Assembly (NCBI GenBank): GCA_019634575.1
Contig: JAHCAY010000004.1
Span: 164,001 to 228,000 of the forward strand
Reading direction: 5' to 3'
DNA: 64,000 nucleotides
From: Candidatus Didemnitutus sp.
GTDB lineage: Bacteria > Verrucomicrobiota > Verrucomicrobiia > Opitutales > Opitutaceae
Numbering within the stretch: the stretch's first letter is position 1; each line of letters begins with the position of its first letter. The translations under genes were made by a program, and so were the position numbers. The notes under the pieces are model-generated. The model did not search any database and was not told the DNA's origin. It was given only the letters and a program-made list of their open reading frames with translations. This document shows positions 26,565 to 34,609 of this stretch, one piece after another.

Positions 26565-27293
26565 ATGCCCTCACACGACTATCAACGCGTCTACGTGTGG
26601 CAGCAGCCGGTGCGTTGGTTCCATTGGATCAACGCGCTGTGCATCGTGGTGCTGTGCACGACGGGCTACTTCATCGCCCATCCGCTGGCGTTCATGAATT
26701 CCGGAGAAGCGGCCGACAACTTCTGGTTCGGGAAGTTGCGCTTCGTCCACTTCACGAGTGCCTACGTGTTCTTCGCGAACTTCATGTTCCGCCTCTACTG
26801 GTCGCTCGTCGGCAACAAATACGCGAACTGGCGCAACTTCTTCCCGCTCTCCGGCGGGCAGATGAAGCAGGTCGTCGACGTCATGACCGTCGACGTCCTC
26901 CAGTCGCGCTACAAGCCGATGCGCAACCTCGGCCACAACTCTGTCGCCTACTTCACCTACACCGGCACGGGACTCCTCACGTTGTTCCAGGTCGCGTCGG
27001 GCTTCGCGCTCTACGCGCCGATGAGCGACCACTGGTTCCCGCAGCTGTTCTCGTGGATGGTGCCGCTGTTCGGCAGCGAGCAGAACCTGCGCATCTTCCA
27101 CTACGCGGTGACCTGGCTGTTCGGCATCTTCGTGTTCATCCACGTTTACCTCGTGATGTATCACGACTACGTGGAAGGCCACGGCGTGCTGACCTCCATC
27201 ATCGGCGGCTGGAAGTTCATGGAAAAAGGCAAGGTGCAGGCCGAGCACGCCACCGGCATCTCCGGCCTGCCGACCAAACCCTCGAAACCGTAA
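26565..27293 (+). CDS. hyaC: Ni/Fe-hydrogenase cytochrome b subunit
   Basis: 242 residues, membrane-embedded diheme cytochrome b that hands electrons from the small subunit to quinone. Four to five hydrophobic segments are visible: WFHWINALCIVVLCTTGYFI, FVHFTSAYVFFANFMFRLYW, SVAYFTYTGTGLLTLFQVAS, and LRIFHYAVTWLFGIFVFIHV then MYHDYVEGHG. His residues in these helices (RWFHW, RFVHF, FHYAVTW, FIHVYLV) fit heme b ligation. It starts 14 bases after the large-subunit gene with SD CGGAGG. It closely fits the HyaC/HupC/HoxZ family. Confidence 0.96.
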   Translation: MPSHDYQRVYVWQQPVRWFHWINALCIVVLCTTGYFIAHPLAFMNSGEAADNFWFGKLRFVHFTSAYVFFANFMFRLYWSLVGNKYANWRNFFPLSGGQMKQVVDVMTVDVLQSRYKPMRNLGHNSVAYFTYTGTGLLTLFQVASGFALYAPMSDHWFPQLFSWMVPLFGSEQNLRIFHYAVTWLFGIFVFIHVYLVMYHDYVEGHGVLTSIIGGWKFMEKGKVQAEHATGISGLPTKPSKP

Positions 27294-27299
27294 CCAAAC

Positions 27300-27839
27300 A
27301 TGATCGGACTCGATGAGCTGACCGCCGCGCCGGCGCCCCTGGACCTCGGGGCGCCGCAACCCGCCCCGCAGGTGCTCCTGCTGGGCGTCGGCAACTGGCT
27401 CATGGGGGACGAAGGTGTCGGCATTCACGTCATCCAGGCCCTCGAGGCGCAGCCGCCGCTCTTCGGCGTGCGCAAGCTCGATGGCGGCACGGGTGGCGTG
27501 AACCTGCTGCTCGAGCTCGAAGGCATGCGCGACGTGGTCATGGTCGACGCGACGCGCGACGGGCAGCCGGCCGGCACCATCACTTTCCTTCAACCGCGCC
27601 AAGTGGGCGACCTGCCGCGTGGGCTGGGTGCGCACGACTTCGGGTTGAAGGATCTTTTTGCGGCCGCGGCCCTGATCGGCCAGCTGCCGAACATCCACCT
27701 CTACACCATCTCGGTGGAGGAGTTGAAGCCGATGTGCACCAACCTGTCGCCCGCGGTGGCGGCGGCGGTGCCCGAGGTCGTGCACGCGATGCACGCCTTG
27801 GCCGCGCGACTCGCGGCGCCAGGGCAGGGGAACGCGTGA
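27300..27839 (+). CDS. hyaD: hydrogenase large-subunit maturation endopeptidase
   Basis: 179 residues, normal. It removes the C-terminal tail of the large subunit after Ni insertion. The Ni-sensing carboxylates and His are visible: GVGNWLMGDEGVG (Glu), DGGTGGVNLL (Asp), and GAHDFGLKDLF (His). The first ~20 residues are a Pro/Ala-rich extension before the usual start VLLLGVGN, so a shorter start is possible, but the ATG at 27300 lies 7 bases after the cytochrome b gene. The stop overlaps the next start by GTGA. Confidence 0.95.
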   Translation: MIGLDELTAAPAPLDLGAPQPAPQVLLLGVGNWLMGDEGVGIHVIQALEAQPPLFGVRKLDGGTGGVNLLLELEGMRDVVMVDATRDGQPAGTITFLQPRQVGDLPRGLGAHDFGLKDLFAAAALIGQLPNIHLYTISVEELKPMCTNLSPAVAAAVPEVVHAMHALAARLAAPGQGNA

Positions 27840-28576
27840 ACGCGGAGCTTCACGCCCATGTGCTCAGCCGCCCCGAGATGTCGGTGCTGCTGTTGAGCAC
27901 TGCCGGGGTCGCGGTCCTGCACACGCTCGCCGGTCCCGACCACTACCTGCCGTTCATCGTGATGGGGCGCGCCCGCCGCTGGTCGACGTGGCGGACGGTT
28001 TTCTGGACGACGCTGTGCGGAGTCGGGCACGTCGGCAGCTCGGTGCTGCTCGCGCTGGCTGGCGTGATCTTCGGCTACGGCCTCGAGCGTGTGCAGTTCC
28101 TCGAGGAGATCCGCGGCAATCTCGCGGCCTGGGCGATGATCGCGTTCGGCGCGGTCTACTGCGCCTGGGGATTGAAGAAGGCCTTCCGCGCGCAGACGCA
28201 TGCCCACGAACACACGCACGGCGGACGCGGACATGAGCACGCGCACTCGCACGGCGGCGCGCACGCGCATCCGCACGGGGAGACGGAGGGCTTCCGGTTC
28301 ACGCCGTGGATTCTGTTCACGATTTTCATCTTCGGCCCGTGTGAGCCGATGATTCCGCTCGTCATGTATCCGGCTACCCAAGGGAGCTGGAGCGATGTGG
28401 GGGTGATCGTGGGCGCGTTCAGCGCGCTGACGATCGGCTCGATGCTCGTCGTGGTGTTGCTCGCACTGAAGGGCGTGAGCCTGCTGCCGACGAAGCCGCT
28501 CGAGCGCTTCTCCCACGCCGTAGCCGGCGGCACGATCTGCGCCGCCGGTTGCGCCATTCAGTTTCTCGGGCTGTGA
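27836..28576 (+). CDS. UreH/NicO-like membrane transporter with His-rich loop, probable nickel carrier
   Basis: 246 residues from a GTG at 27836 that overlaps the hyaD stop (GTGA). Six hydrophobic helices. The first has the metal-transport motif LHTLAGPDHYLPF (HX5DH, residues ~29-40), and LCGVGHVGSS repeats a GH pattern in the second. Between helices 3 and 4 lies a loop with many His (residues ~122-147, repeated His-x-His-x units). Helix 4 has FGPCEPMIPL. This matches the UreH/NicO/TauE-like group, members of which move nickel or cobalt. Its place as last gene of the hydrogenase operon argues for Ni2+ supply. The direction of transport is not shown by the sequence. Confidence 0.82.
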   Translation: MNAELHAHVLSRPEMSVLLLSTAGVAVLHTLAGPDHYLPFIVMGRARRWSTWRTVFWTTLCGVGHVGSSVLLALAGVIFGYGLERVQFLEEIRGNLAAWAMIAFGAVYCAWGLKKAFRAQTHAHEHTHGGRGHEHAHSHGGAHAHPHGETEGFRFTPWILFTIFIFGPCEPMIPLVMYPATQGSWSDVGVIVGAFSALTIGSMLVVVLLALKGVSLLPTKPLERFSHAVAGGTICAAGCAIQFLGL

Positions 28577-28863
28577 ACGGTCTGCGCATCAGTTGGCCAC
28601 TGTGTCGCGCGGCTTGCGAATCCGCGGATTATTCTGAAGTCCGGCGCGAGCGGGCCGCTGGGAAATCCACCATGATTGGGATCGCACGTCCGACCGTCTC
28701 TTGTCTGCGGGAAAACTCCCACACAACCCCTGCATACACGTGCGCAAGGCCTGCGGAGTCATAAGCAACGCTATCTGACACACTGGCCACGCTGCCCAGA
28801 TAATTTTTGCGAATAGAACATCAACGGGAGACCCAAACCAAACCTAACCACCCTGCTTCAGCC
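28577..28863 (+). promoter_or_regulatory. intergenic region before the porin-cytochrome genes
   Basis: 287 bases without a convincing gene. The drop in GC just before the octaheme gene (GATAATTTTTGCGAATAGAA near 28799) suits a promoter and leader for 28864-32149. No palindrome long enough for a terminator of the hydrogenase operon was found, so some read-through from the hydrogenase genes into the cytochrome genes is possible. Confidence 0.4.
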
Positions 28864-29637
28864 ATGAGCACTCACCCGCGCTGGACAAAAAGCACACTGA
28901 TCTTCGGAGGAGCCGCCATTTGGGGACTTCTCCTGGTATCGTGCGTCGTTACCGACCGCACGATCGTCGCCCCGCCGCAGATCGCGGGCGCGAATTACGT
29001 TGGCTCCGCGAAATGTTCGCAGTGTCACGAGGACACCACCCATAGCTTCAGCGATGCAACGCACGCGAAGCTGATCGCCGACGGCAAGAACGGCCAGGAA
29101 GTGGGTTGCGAAAGCTGCCACGGTCCCGCCTCGCTGCACGTCAAGGCGGGCGGCGGCGCCGGCACGATCATCAAGCCGACGGCCGAGACCTGCTACCAGT
29201 GCCACCTCGACAAGCGCGCGGAGTTCTCGCTGCCGAATTCTCATCCGATCGCCTCGGGCAAGATGAGCTGCTCCGACTGCCACAACCCGCACTCCGGCGA
29301 CGCGGTCGCCGAGGGCGGCACCAACCTGGCGGCGATGAACGAGTCCTGCCTCAAGTGCCACACTTCGCAAGGTGGCCCGTATGTGTTCGAACACGAGGCC
29401 TCCCGCGAGGGCTGCACCGTGTGCCACACTCCGCACGGCTCGGTGAATCCGAAGATGCTGAAGGCCCGCAACGCGAACCTCTGCCTTCAGTGCCACTTCC
29501 AGCAGAACACCTCGAGTGGTCAGATCATGATCGGCGGCCGTGACCACGGCTCCTTCCTCACTCGCGGCACGTGCTGGTCCGCTGGCTGCCACGAAGCCGT
29601 CCACGGCTCGCACGTCAGCTCCTCCCTCCGCTTCTAA
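28864..29637 (+). CDS. octaheme c-type cytochrome lipoprotein, MtrA/DmsE-like
   Basis: 257 residues. The N-terminus has a lipoprotein signal with lipobox LVSC (Cys27), preferred over a TTG start at 28807. Seven CxxCH sites (CSQCH, CESCH, CYQCH, CSDCH, CLKCH, CTVCH, CLQCH) and one CX3CH (CWSAGCH) near the C-terminus give eight hemes. SHPIASGKMSCSDCHNPHSG and GCTVCHTPHGSVNPKML repeat the pattern of the DmsE/MtrA family, whose classic members have ten hemes. These cytochromes insert into an MtrB porin to carry electrons through the outer membrane. The next gene encodes such a porin, which strongly supports this role. Confidence 0.88.
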   Translation: MSTHPRWTKSTLIFGGAAIWGLLLVSCVVTDRTIVAPPQIAGANYVGSAKCSQCHEDTTHSFSDATHAKLIADGKNGQEVGCESCHGPASLHVKAGGGAGTIIKPTAETCYQCHLDKRAEFSLPNSHPIASGKMSCSDCHNPHSGDAVAEGGTNLAAMNESCLKCHTSQGGPYVFEHEASREGCTVCHTPHGSVNPKMLKARNANLCLQCHFQQNTSSGQIMIGGRDHGSFLTRGTCWSAGCHEAVHGSHVSSSLRF

Positions 29638-29663
29638 CACCAAACTTTCCCAAGGACATTGCG

Positions 29664-31778
29664 ATGAAAACGCCTGTTTTTCTCCACTCAGTCCGCCGCC
29701 CCCTGGCCGCTTGCGCGACCCTGCTGGGGCTGGCCTGCACACTTGGCGCGGCTGATCAAGAGCCCGCGCTCGAAAACTACATCACACTCGGCTCCGGTTA
29801 CTCGCTGCAAAGCGGCGATCGCGCCGGCTTCCAGCGCGCCACCCAGATGCGCAAGGATGGTTTCTTCGGCATCGAGGATCTGCGTTACTTCAGGCAGATC
29901 AACGATACGACGGCCCTCATCCTGCGCGGCCAGGCCATGGCGGGCAACGGCGACTACCTGCTCGACCTCGGCATCACGAAGGACGACGTCGGTTACCTGA
30001 AGTTCGGCTACAAGCAGTTCCGCACCTACTACGACGGCTCCGGCGGCGTCTGGCCCTCGACCGGGCAGAGCTTCACGATCTTCGATGAGGCCATGCACAT
30101 CGACCGCGGCAATCTGTGGTTCGAGGCCGGTCTCAATCGCCCGGATCAGCCGAGCTTCAAGTTCCGTTACGAATACGTCACCCGCAAGGGCGAGAAGCCC
30201 ACGACGTCGTGGGCTGACAGCGGCTTCCCGGTCAGCGCCTCGAGCACCCGCTATATCATCCCGGGTTTCTGGTCGATCGACGAGAAACGCCACATCGTGC
30301 AGGGTGATGTGACCAAGAAAAGCGAGAAGACCAACCTCAACCTCGGTCTCCGCGTCGACAAGGGCGAATACGACAACGCGCGCTACAATCGCCGCCGCGT
30401 CGGCGAGCCCACCGCCGACCGCTACGTCACGAATCGCGAAGGTCAGGACTTCGACATGTTCCAGGTGCGCGGCTCCTACGCCGTCGACATCACGGAGCAG
30501 ATGAAGCTCACCACCGCCGTGTCGCGCACCAAGATCGACACGACCCTCAGCGGCAGCCGCGTGGTCGGCGCCGGCTATGATGCCGCCTACAGCGAGACCT
30601 ACCCCGGCAAGCAGGCGCGTGACGAAGGCTACTACGCGCTTCCGGGCCACAACCTCGGCGAGGCCGAGATGACCCAGACGATCGCGAGCATCGCCCTGAT
30701 GTATCGCCCGCTGGAGCACCTCGCCATCGTGCCGGCGCTCCGGTTCGAAAAGACGGACTGGAACAGCGACGCCGACCTGGTCGAGACGAACTTCAATCCC
30801 GTCACGGTCACCATCAAGGAAGACCTCCTGAACGAGAGCGACAAATCGTGGAAGACCTATAACTACGGCGTCGAACTGCGCTACACCGGCGTCCAGAACG
30901 TCACCTTCAACGTCCGCGCCGACGCCTCCACCTCCGACGGCACACTCCAGGAGACCGAGATCGCCGAGCCGGGCACGCCCGCCCAGTCGATCTCGATCGA
31001 CCGCGACAGCGAGCTGACGCGCGACACCCAGAAGATCGCGTTCACGACCAACTGGTATCCGCGTCAGGGCCTCACGGTCGCCGCGCAGTATTACTACAAG
31101 GGCCGTCAGAACGACTATCGCGCCGTGCGCGACACGACCCCGAATACCATCACCTCAAGCGATCGTTATCCGGCCTACATCACGAACCAGGACTTTGAGA
31201 CGAACGATTTCAACCTTCGCCTCACCTGGCGCCTCGCCCCGAACTTCCGGACGACGACCCGCTACGACTATATGAACACGAAGATCAACTCGCAGGAAGT
31301 GGGGCTGCCGTTTGGCGAGAGCGCCAACGTCGACCAGAGCGTGTTCTCCGAGTCGATCACGTGGAATCCGACCGCGCGTTGGTATATCCAGGGCAACGTC
31401 AGCTTCACCCAGGAGGAGATGACCACCCCGGCGGTTTACGCCACTGGCACGGCGGCCAACCTCGTCACGAAGAGCAACAACGACTACGTCAGTTACAACC
31501 TCGCCAGCGGTTACGCCTTGGATGAGCGGAGCGACGTGTTTGTCGACTACACGAGCTATGAAGTGACCGACAACTTCATCAACAACTCGGCGGTCAGCAC
31601 GCCCTACGGCACCCTCGTCAAGACCGACATCGTGGGTCTCACCTACAAGCGTCAGCTCGATCGCCGCACCTCGATCCAGTTCCGCTACTCCTACGTCAAC
31701 AGCGAGGACCCGGCCTACAACGGCAAGGCTGACTACGAAGCCAACGTCTTCGAAGCGAAGGTTCAATATCGCTTCTGA
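29664..31778 (+). CDS. MtrB/PioB-family outer-membrane beta-barrel porin
   Basis: 704 residues. The ATG at 29664 starts a signal peptide ending near GLACTLGA. The rest is a long series of alternating polar/hydrophobic strands with aromatic ends: FGYKQFRTYYDG, FKFRYEYVTRKG, LNLGLRVDKGEYDNARYN, VSYNLASGYALDER, and the C-terminal closing strand ending VQYRF with the terminal Phe typical of outer-membrane barrels. In Shewanella and Rhodopseudomonas the equivalent barrel sheathes a decaheme cytochrome. The preceding octaheme lipoprotein is its likely partner. No outer-surface MtrC/OmcA-like protein is encoded in the window. Confidence 0.88.
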   Translation: MKTPVFLHSVRRPLAACATLLGLACTLGAADQEPALENYITLGSGYSLQSGDRAGFQRATQMRKDGFFGIEDLRYFRQINDTTALILRGQAMAGNGDYLLDLGITKDDVGYLKFGYKQFRTYYDGSGGVWPSTGQSFTIFDEAMHIDRGNLWFEAGLNRPDQPSFKFRYEYVTRKGEKPTTSWADSGFPVSASSTRYIIPGFWSIDEKRHIVQGDVTKKSEKTNLNLGLRVDKGEYDNARYNRRRVGEPTADRYVTNREGQDFDMFQVRGSYAVDITEQMKLTTAVSRTKIDTTLSGSRVVGAGYDAAYSETYPGKQARDEGYYALPGHNLGEAEMTQTIASIALMYRPLEHLAIVPALRFEKTDWNSDADLVETNFNPVTVTIKEDLLNESDKSWKTYNYGVELRYTGVQNVTFNVRADASTSDGTLQETEIAEPGTPAQSISIDRDSELTRDTQKIAFTTNWYPRQGLTVAAQYYYKGRQNDYRAVRDTTPNTITSSDRYPAYITNQDFETNDFNLRLTWRLAPNFRTTTRYDYMNTKINSQEVGLPFGESANVDQSVFSESITWNPTARWYIQGNVSFTQEEMTTPAVYATGTAANLVTKSNNDYVSYNLASGYALDERSDVFVDYTSYEVTDNFINNSAVSTPYGTLVKTDIVGLTYKRQLDRRTSIQFRYSYVNSEDPAYNGKADYEANVFEAKVQYRF

Positions 31779-31810
31779 CGTCGCCGGCGGCAAACTCCAG
31801 CATCCTACCT

Positions 31811-32149
31811 ATGAAAACCACGTCCAAGATCGCCCTCGCCAGCGTTGTCCTGGCTTTCGCGGCCGGCAGCTCCTTCGCCGCCACCGCCGCTGAGAACTGG
31901 GAAAACTCCTGCGCCTCCTGTCACGGCGCGGATGGCAAGGGCCAGACCAAGCAAGGCAAGAAACTCAAGGTGAAGGATTACACCGACGCCAAGGTTCAGG
32001 CCGAGCTGAAGGACGAGGAAATGGTGAAAGCCATCCTCGAAGGCGTGAAAGGCGAGAACGGCAAGGAGCGCATGAAGGGCTTCAAGGACGAGGTGTCCGA
32101 GCAGGACGCCAAGGACCTCGTGGCCTACATTCGCAAGTTCAAGGCCTGA
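31811..32149 (+). CDS. periplasmic monoheme class I cytochrome c, copy 1
   Basis: 112 residues with a signal peptide (to about residue 23, SFA-A). One heme site CASCHGADGKG near residue 36 and a distal Met in the helix MKGFKDEVSEQDAKDLVAYIRKF. It is a small soluble electron shuttle. It is closely similar to the cytochrome at 34035-34370. The gene follows the porin after 32 bases and is closed by a strong terminator, so 28864-32149 is probably one operon. Confidence 0.94.
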   Translation: MKTTSKIALASVVLAFAAGSSFAATAAENWENSCASCHGADGKGQTKQGKKLKVKDYTDAKVQAELKDEEMVKAILEGVKGENGKERMKGFKDEVSEQDAKDLVAYIRKFKA

Positions 32150-32174
32150 TCCCGCCCATACGCGGCACTCTCGA

Positions 32175-32215
32175 GAGCCGGCGGCCGATTAACCCGACCG
32201 CCGGCTCTTTCTTTC
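32175..32215 (+). terminator. intrinsic terminator after the porin-cytochrome operon
   Basis: The stem GAGCCGGCGG / CCGCCGGCTC (32175-32184, 32198-32207) is followed by TTTCTTTC. Confidence 0.85.
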
Positions 32216-32243
32216 CCGCCCTGTCCGCTCAACCTCCACGACC

Positions 32244-33740
32244 ATGTCCACCGAGACTCCCTCCACCGGCACGCCCCTGAAGGCGCGCTCCCACTACAAC
32301 AACTGGATCAGCGCCATCGGCGCAGTCATCGCGGTCGGCGCACTCTTCTCGTTCGCGCTCCTGACCTGGATGGACCTCACGGGCTCGAACAAGAACCCGT
32401 ATAGCGGCATCTTCACCTACCTCGTCGCCCCCGGCTTCCTCATCGCCGGCCTCGCGATGATCCTTTTCGGCGCCTGGGCCCAACGCCGCTGGCTCGAAAA
32501 GCACGGCGAGACGATGCCCGACAAGTGGCGCCTCAACTTCGACGACCCGGTCGCCCGCCGCCGCCTGATCATGTTCGGCGTCGCCGGCGTCGGCTTCCTG
32601 CTCCTTTCCGCCTTCGGCAGCTACCAGACTTTCCACTACGCCGAATCCAACCAATTCTGCGGCCAGGTCTGCCACGAGGCGATGAACCCCGAATTCCAGA
32701 CCTACCAGCGCGGCGCGCACGCGCGCGTCGACTGCGTGCAATGCCACGTCGGCTCCGGCGCCGCCGCCTTCGTCAAAGCCAAGCTCAACGGCACCCGCCA
32801 GCTCTACGGCTACATCCTCGACAACTACAACCGCCCGATCGACACGCCCGTGCACAACCTCCGCCCGGCGCGCGAGACCTGCGAAAAGTGCCACTGGCCC
32901 GAAAAATTCCATGGCAATATCGACATGGCGTTCGACCACTACCTGTCGGACAAGAAGAACACCGCCGTCTCCATCCGCATGCTGATGCACGTGAACTCCG
33001 GTCGCGCCGGCAGCCCGCTCGCCGGCATCCACTGGCACGTCTCGCCCGACAGCACGGTCGAATACTACGCCGCCGACGCCGACCGCCAGGACGTCGTCTG
33101 GATGCGCGTGACGAACAAGAAGGACGGCAGCGCCCGCATCTACCGCAACGAGGAGTTCAAGGGCGAGCCGCCGGCCGGCGCCGTCCGCGAGATGGACTGC
33201 ATCGACTGCCACAACCGCCCGGCCCACGTCTTCCCGACCGCCAACGACGCCGTCGAGCGCGCCATGGCCCTCGGCGAGATCCCGACCAAGTTCCCCAACG
33301 TCAAGCGCGTCGCCGTCCAGGCCATGCTCCAGAAGGACATCACCAAGGACGCCGAGGCCCCCCAGAAGATCGCCGATTTCCTCCGCAACAAGTTCAAGGA
33401 CGATCCCGATCTCCCCGCGCTCATCGCCGGTGTGCAGAAGACTTTCGCCGCGACGATCTACGTCGACCGCAAGGCCGACTGGCGCGTCTATCCGAACAAC
33501 ATCGGCCACAAGGACTGGCCCGGCTGCTTCCGCTGCCACGACGACAAGCACAAGACCGCCACCGGCGAGTCCGTCAAAGCCAGCGACTGCACCTCCTGCC
33601 ATTCCATCATCGCCCAGGGCAAGATCGCCGAGATGGCGACGATTTCGCCCACCGGCCTCGAGTTCAAGCACCCCGGCGGCGAATACGACGAGGAACTCAC
33701 GTGCGCCGACTGCCACAACGGCGGCATCCAAGGCAAGTGA
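32244..33740 (+). CDS. heptaheme membrane cytochrome c of the NapC/NirT group
   Basis: 498 residues. Three N-terminal hydrophobic helices (about 25-45, 52-76, 108-128) precede a periplasmic cytochrome part; classic NapC/NrfH has only one helix. The first heme site is CX3CH followed by Met (CGQVCHEAMNPEF), a quinol-site feature of this family. Six CxxCH sites follow: CVQCH, CEKCH, CIDCH, CFRCH, CTSCH, CADCH. GAHARVDCVQCHVG and ARETCEKCHWPEKFHG are family-like. Such proteins oxidise menaquinol and pass electrons to periplasmic cytochromes. Position between two shuttle cytochromes fits that role. Confidence 0.88.
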   Translation: MSTETPSTGTPLKARSHYNNWISAIGAVIAVGALFSFALLTWMDLTGSNKNPYSGIFTYLVAPGFLIAGLAMILFGAWAQRRWLEKHGETMPDKWRLNFDDPVARRRLIMFGVAGVGFLLLSAFGSYQTFHYAESNQFCGQVCHEAMNPEFQTYQRGAHARVDCVQCHVGSGAAAFVKAKLNGTRQLYGYILDNYNRPIDTPVHNLRPARETCEKCHWPEKFHGNIDMAFDHYLSDKKNTAVSIRMLMHVNSGRAGSPLAGIHWHVSPDSTVEYYAADADRQDVVWMRVTNKKDGSARIYRNEEFKGEPPAGAVREMDCIDCHNRPAHVFPTANDAVERAMALGEIPTKFPNVKRVAVQAMLQKDITKDAEAPQKIADFLRNKFKDDPDLPALIAGVQKTFAATIYVDRKADWRVYPNNIGHKDWPGCFRCHDDKHKTATGESVKASDCTSCHSIIAQGKIAEMATISPTGLEFKHPGGEYDEELTCADCHNGGIQGK

Positions 33741-33772
33741 GCCGCGCCTTTCCCCCCACATGACCCTTTGCG

Positions 33773-33838
33773 CTTAGTTACCCTGGTTCATAGGTCAGTG
33801 ACGCCGGCGCGGATCGCAAGGTCCGCGCCGGTTGTTTT
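33773..33838 (+). repeat. 40-base direct repeat with hairpin, copy 1 (doubles as terminator)
   Basis: The segment 33773-33812 (starting CTTAGTTACCCTGG and including TTCATAGGTCAGTGACG) recurs almost unchanged at 34420-34459. It leads into a hairpin CCGGCGCGGA/TCCGCGCCGG (33804-33831) and TTGTTTT, so it can terminate the heptaheme gene. The rest of the 294-base gap to 34034 holds a copy of the CAACCTCTGCG motif and no gene. Confidence 0.75.
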
Positions 33839-33871
33839 GTGACGCCGCGCGCAATTCATGCTCGCGGCTCG

Positions 33872-33887
33872 GCAACCTCTGCGGAGG
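33872..33887 (+). promoter_or_regulatory. CAACSTCTGCG motif, copy 1
   Basis: GCAACCTCTGCGGAGG, 148 bases before the second monoheme cytochrome start. Near-identical words lie before the two CbcL-like genes. A possible -10 (CATAAT in TGGCATAAT) follows ~20 bases downstream. Confidence 0.4.
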
Positions 33888-34034
33888 CGCGCGCGCCCGC
33901 TCGTGGCATAATCGCCGCACTGGGAGCCACGCATCTCGGTGCAGAAAACCATTCGCTGCACGGGGACGACAACCGCGCCGGCTCAACCCACAACGGGAAG
34001 TTCGCGGCCGCCCTCGTGTGGTCCCTGAATCCCC

Positions 34035-34370
34035 ATGAAGACTATCTCCAAACTCGCTCTCGCCGGCGTCGTGCTGGCTTTCACCGCCGGTGCGTCGTTC
34101 GCCGCGACCACCGCTGAAAACTGGGAGAACTCCTGCGCGTCGTGCCACGGCATCGACGGCAAAGCCCAGACCAAGCAGGGCAAGAAGCTCAAGGTCCGCG
34201 ACTACACCGATCCGAAGGTGCAGGCCGAAATGAAGGACGACTCGATGCTCGTCGCCATCACCGACGGCGTGAAGGAAAACGGCAAGGAGCGCATGAAGGG
34301 CTACAAGGGCGAACTCTCCGAGCAGGAGTGCAAGGACCTCGTGACGTTCATCCGCCAGCTGAAGCCCTGA
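34035..34370 (+). CDS. periplasmic monoheme class I cytochrome c, copy 2
   Basis: 111 residues, paralogous to the product of 31811-32149: same signal peptide plan (MKTISKLALAGVVLAF), same heme neighbourhood (ENWENSCASCHGIDGK) and the same KTKQGKKLKV-like stretch, with divergence near the C-terminus (EQECKDLVTFIRQLKP, which adds a Cys). It is a probable soluble electron carrier between membrane and periplasmic cytochromes. The gene stands alone between two copies of a 40-base direct repeat. Confidence 0.93.
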   Translation: MKTISKLALAGVVLAFTAGASFAATTAENWENSCASCHGIDGKAQTKQGKKLKVRDYTDPKVQAEMKDDSMLVAITDGVKENGKERMKGYKGELSEQECKDLVTFIRQLKP

Positions 34371-34419
34371 CGCATTTCGCCGCCGGGCCGCCTCGTTGGC
34401 CCGACGGTTGATCGAATTC

Positions 34420-34478
34420 TTAGTTACCCTCGGTTCATAGGTCAGTGACGCCGGCGCGGGCTGCAAAGCTCGCGCCGG
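34420..34478 (+). repeat. 40-base direct repeat with hairpin, copy 2
   Basis: It begins TTAGTTACCCTCGG and differs from copy 1 by one inserted C over 40 bases. The hairpin is CCGGCGCGGGC / GCTCGCGCCGG around TGCAAA; the following TTGTCGTTT is a weaker T-tract than in copy 1. The loop and lower stem differ from copy 1 while pairing is kept. Confidence 0.75.
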
Positions 34479-34549
34479 TTGTCGTTTGCGGAGCGCGCGC
34501 GACGCGCCGGCGCTGACACAATCATTTCCCAACGCGCGCCCAGCCGCAG

Positions 34550-34565
34550 CCAACCTCTGCGCAGC
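34550..34565 (+). promoter_or_regulatory. CAACSTCTGCG motif, copy 2
   Basis: CCAACCTCTGCGCAGC, 44 bases before the 13-heme gene. It contains the 8-base palindrome CTGCGCAG. Confidence 0.4.
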
Positions 34566-34609
34566 TGCTCGCGCCGCAAAGGCGCAGACTGTCACGCGAG
34601 GACAAATGC

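Noticed and set aside
28807..28863. TTG start for the octaheme cytochrome
   Set aside because: It would place 19 charged residues before a lipoprotein signal that begins cleanly at the ATG at 28864.
33773..34478. A c-di-GMP/cGAMP (GEMM) riboswitch before cytochrome genes
   Set aside because: A GCAAAG-like loop and the multiheme context suggested it, but the remaining aptamer features (GGCAAACC-type segment and receptor pairing) are not present.
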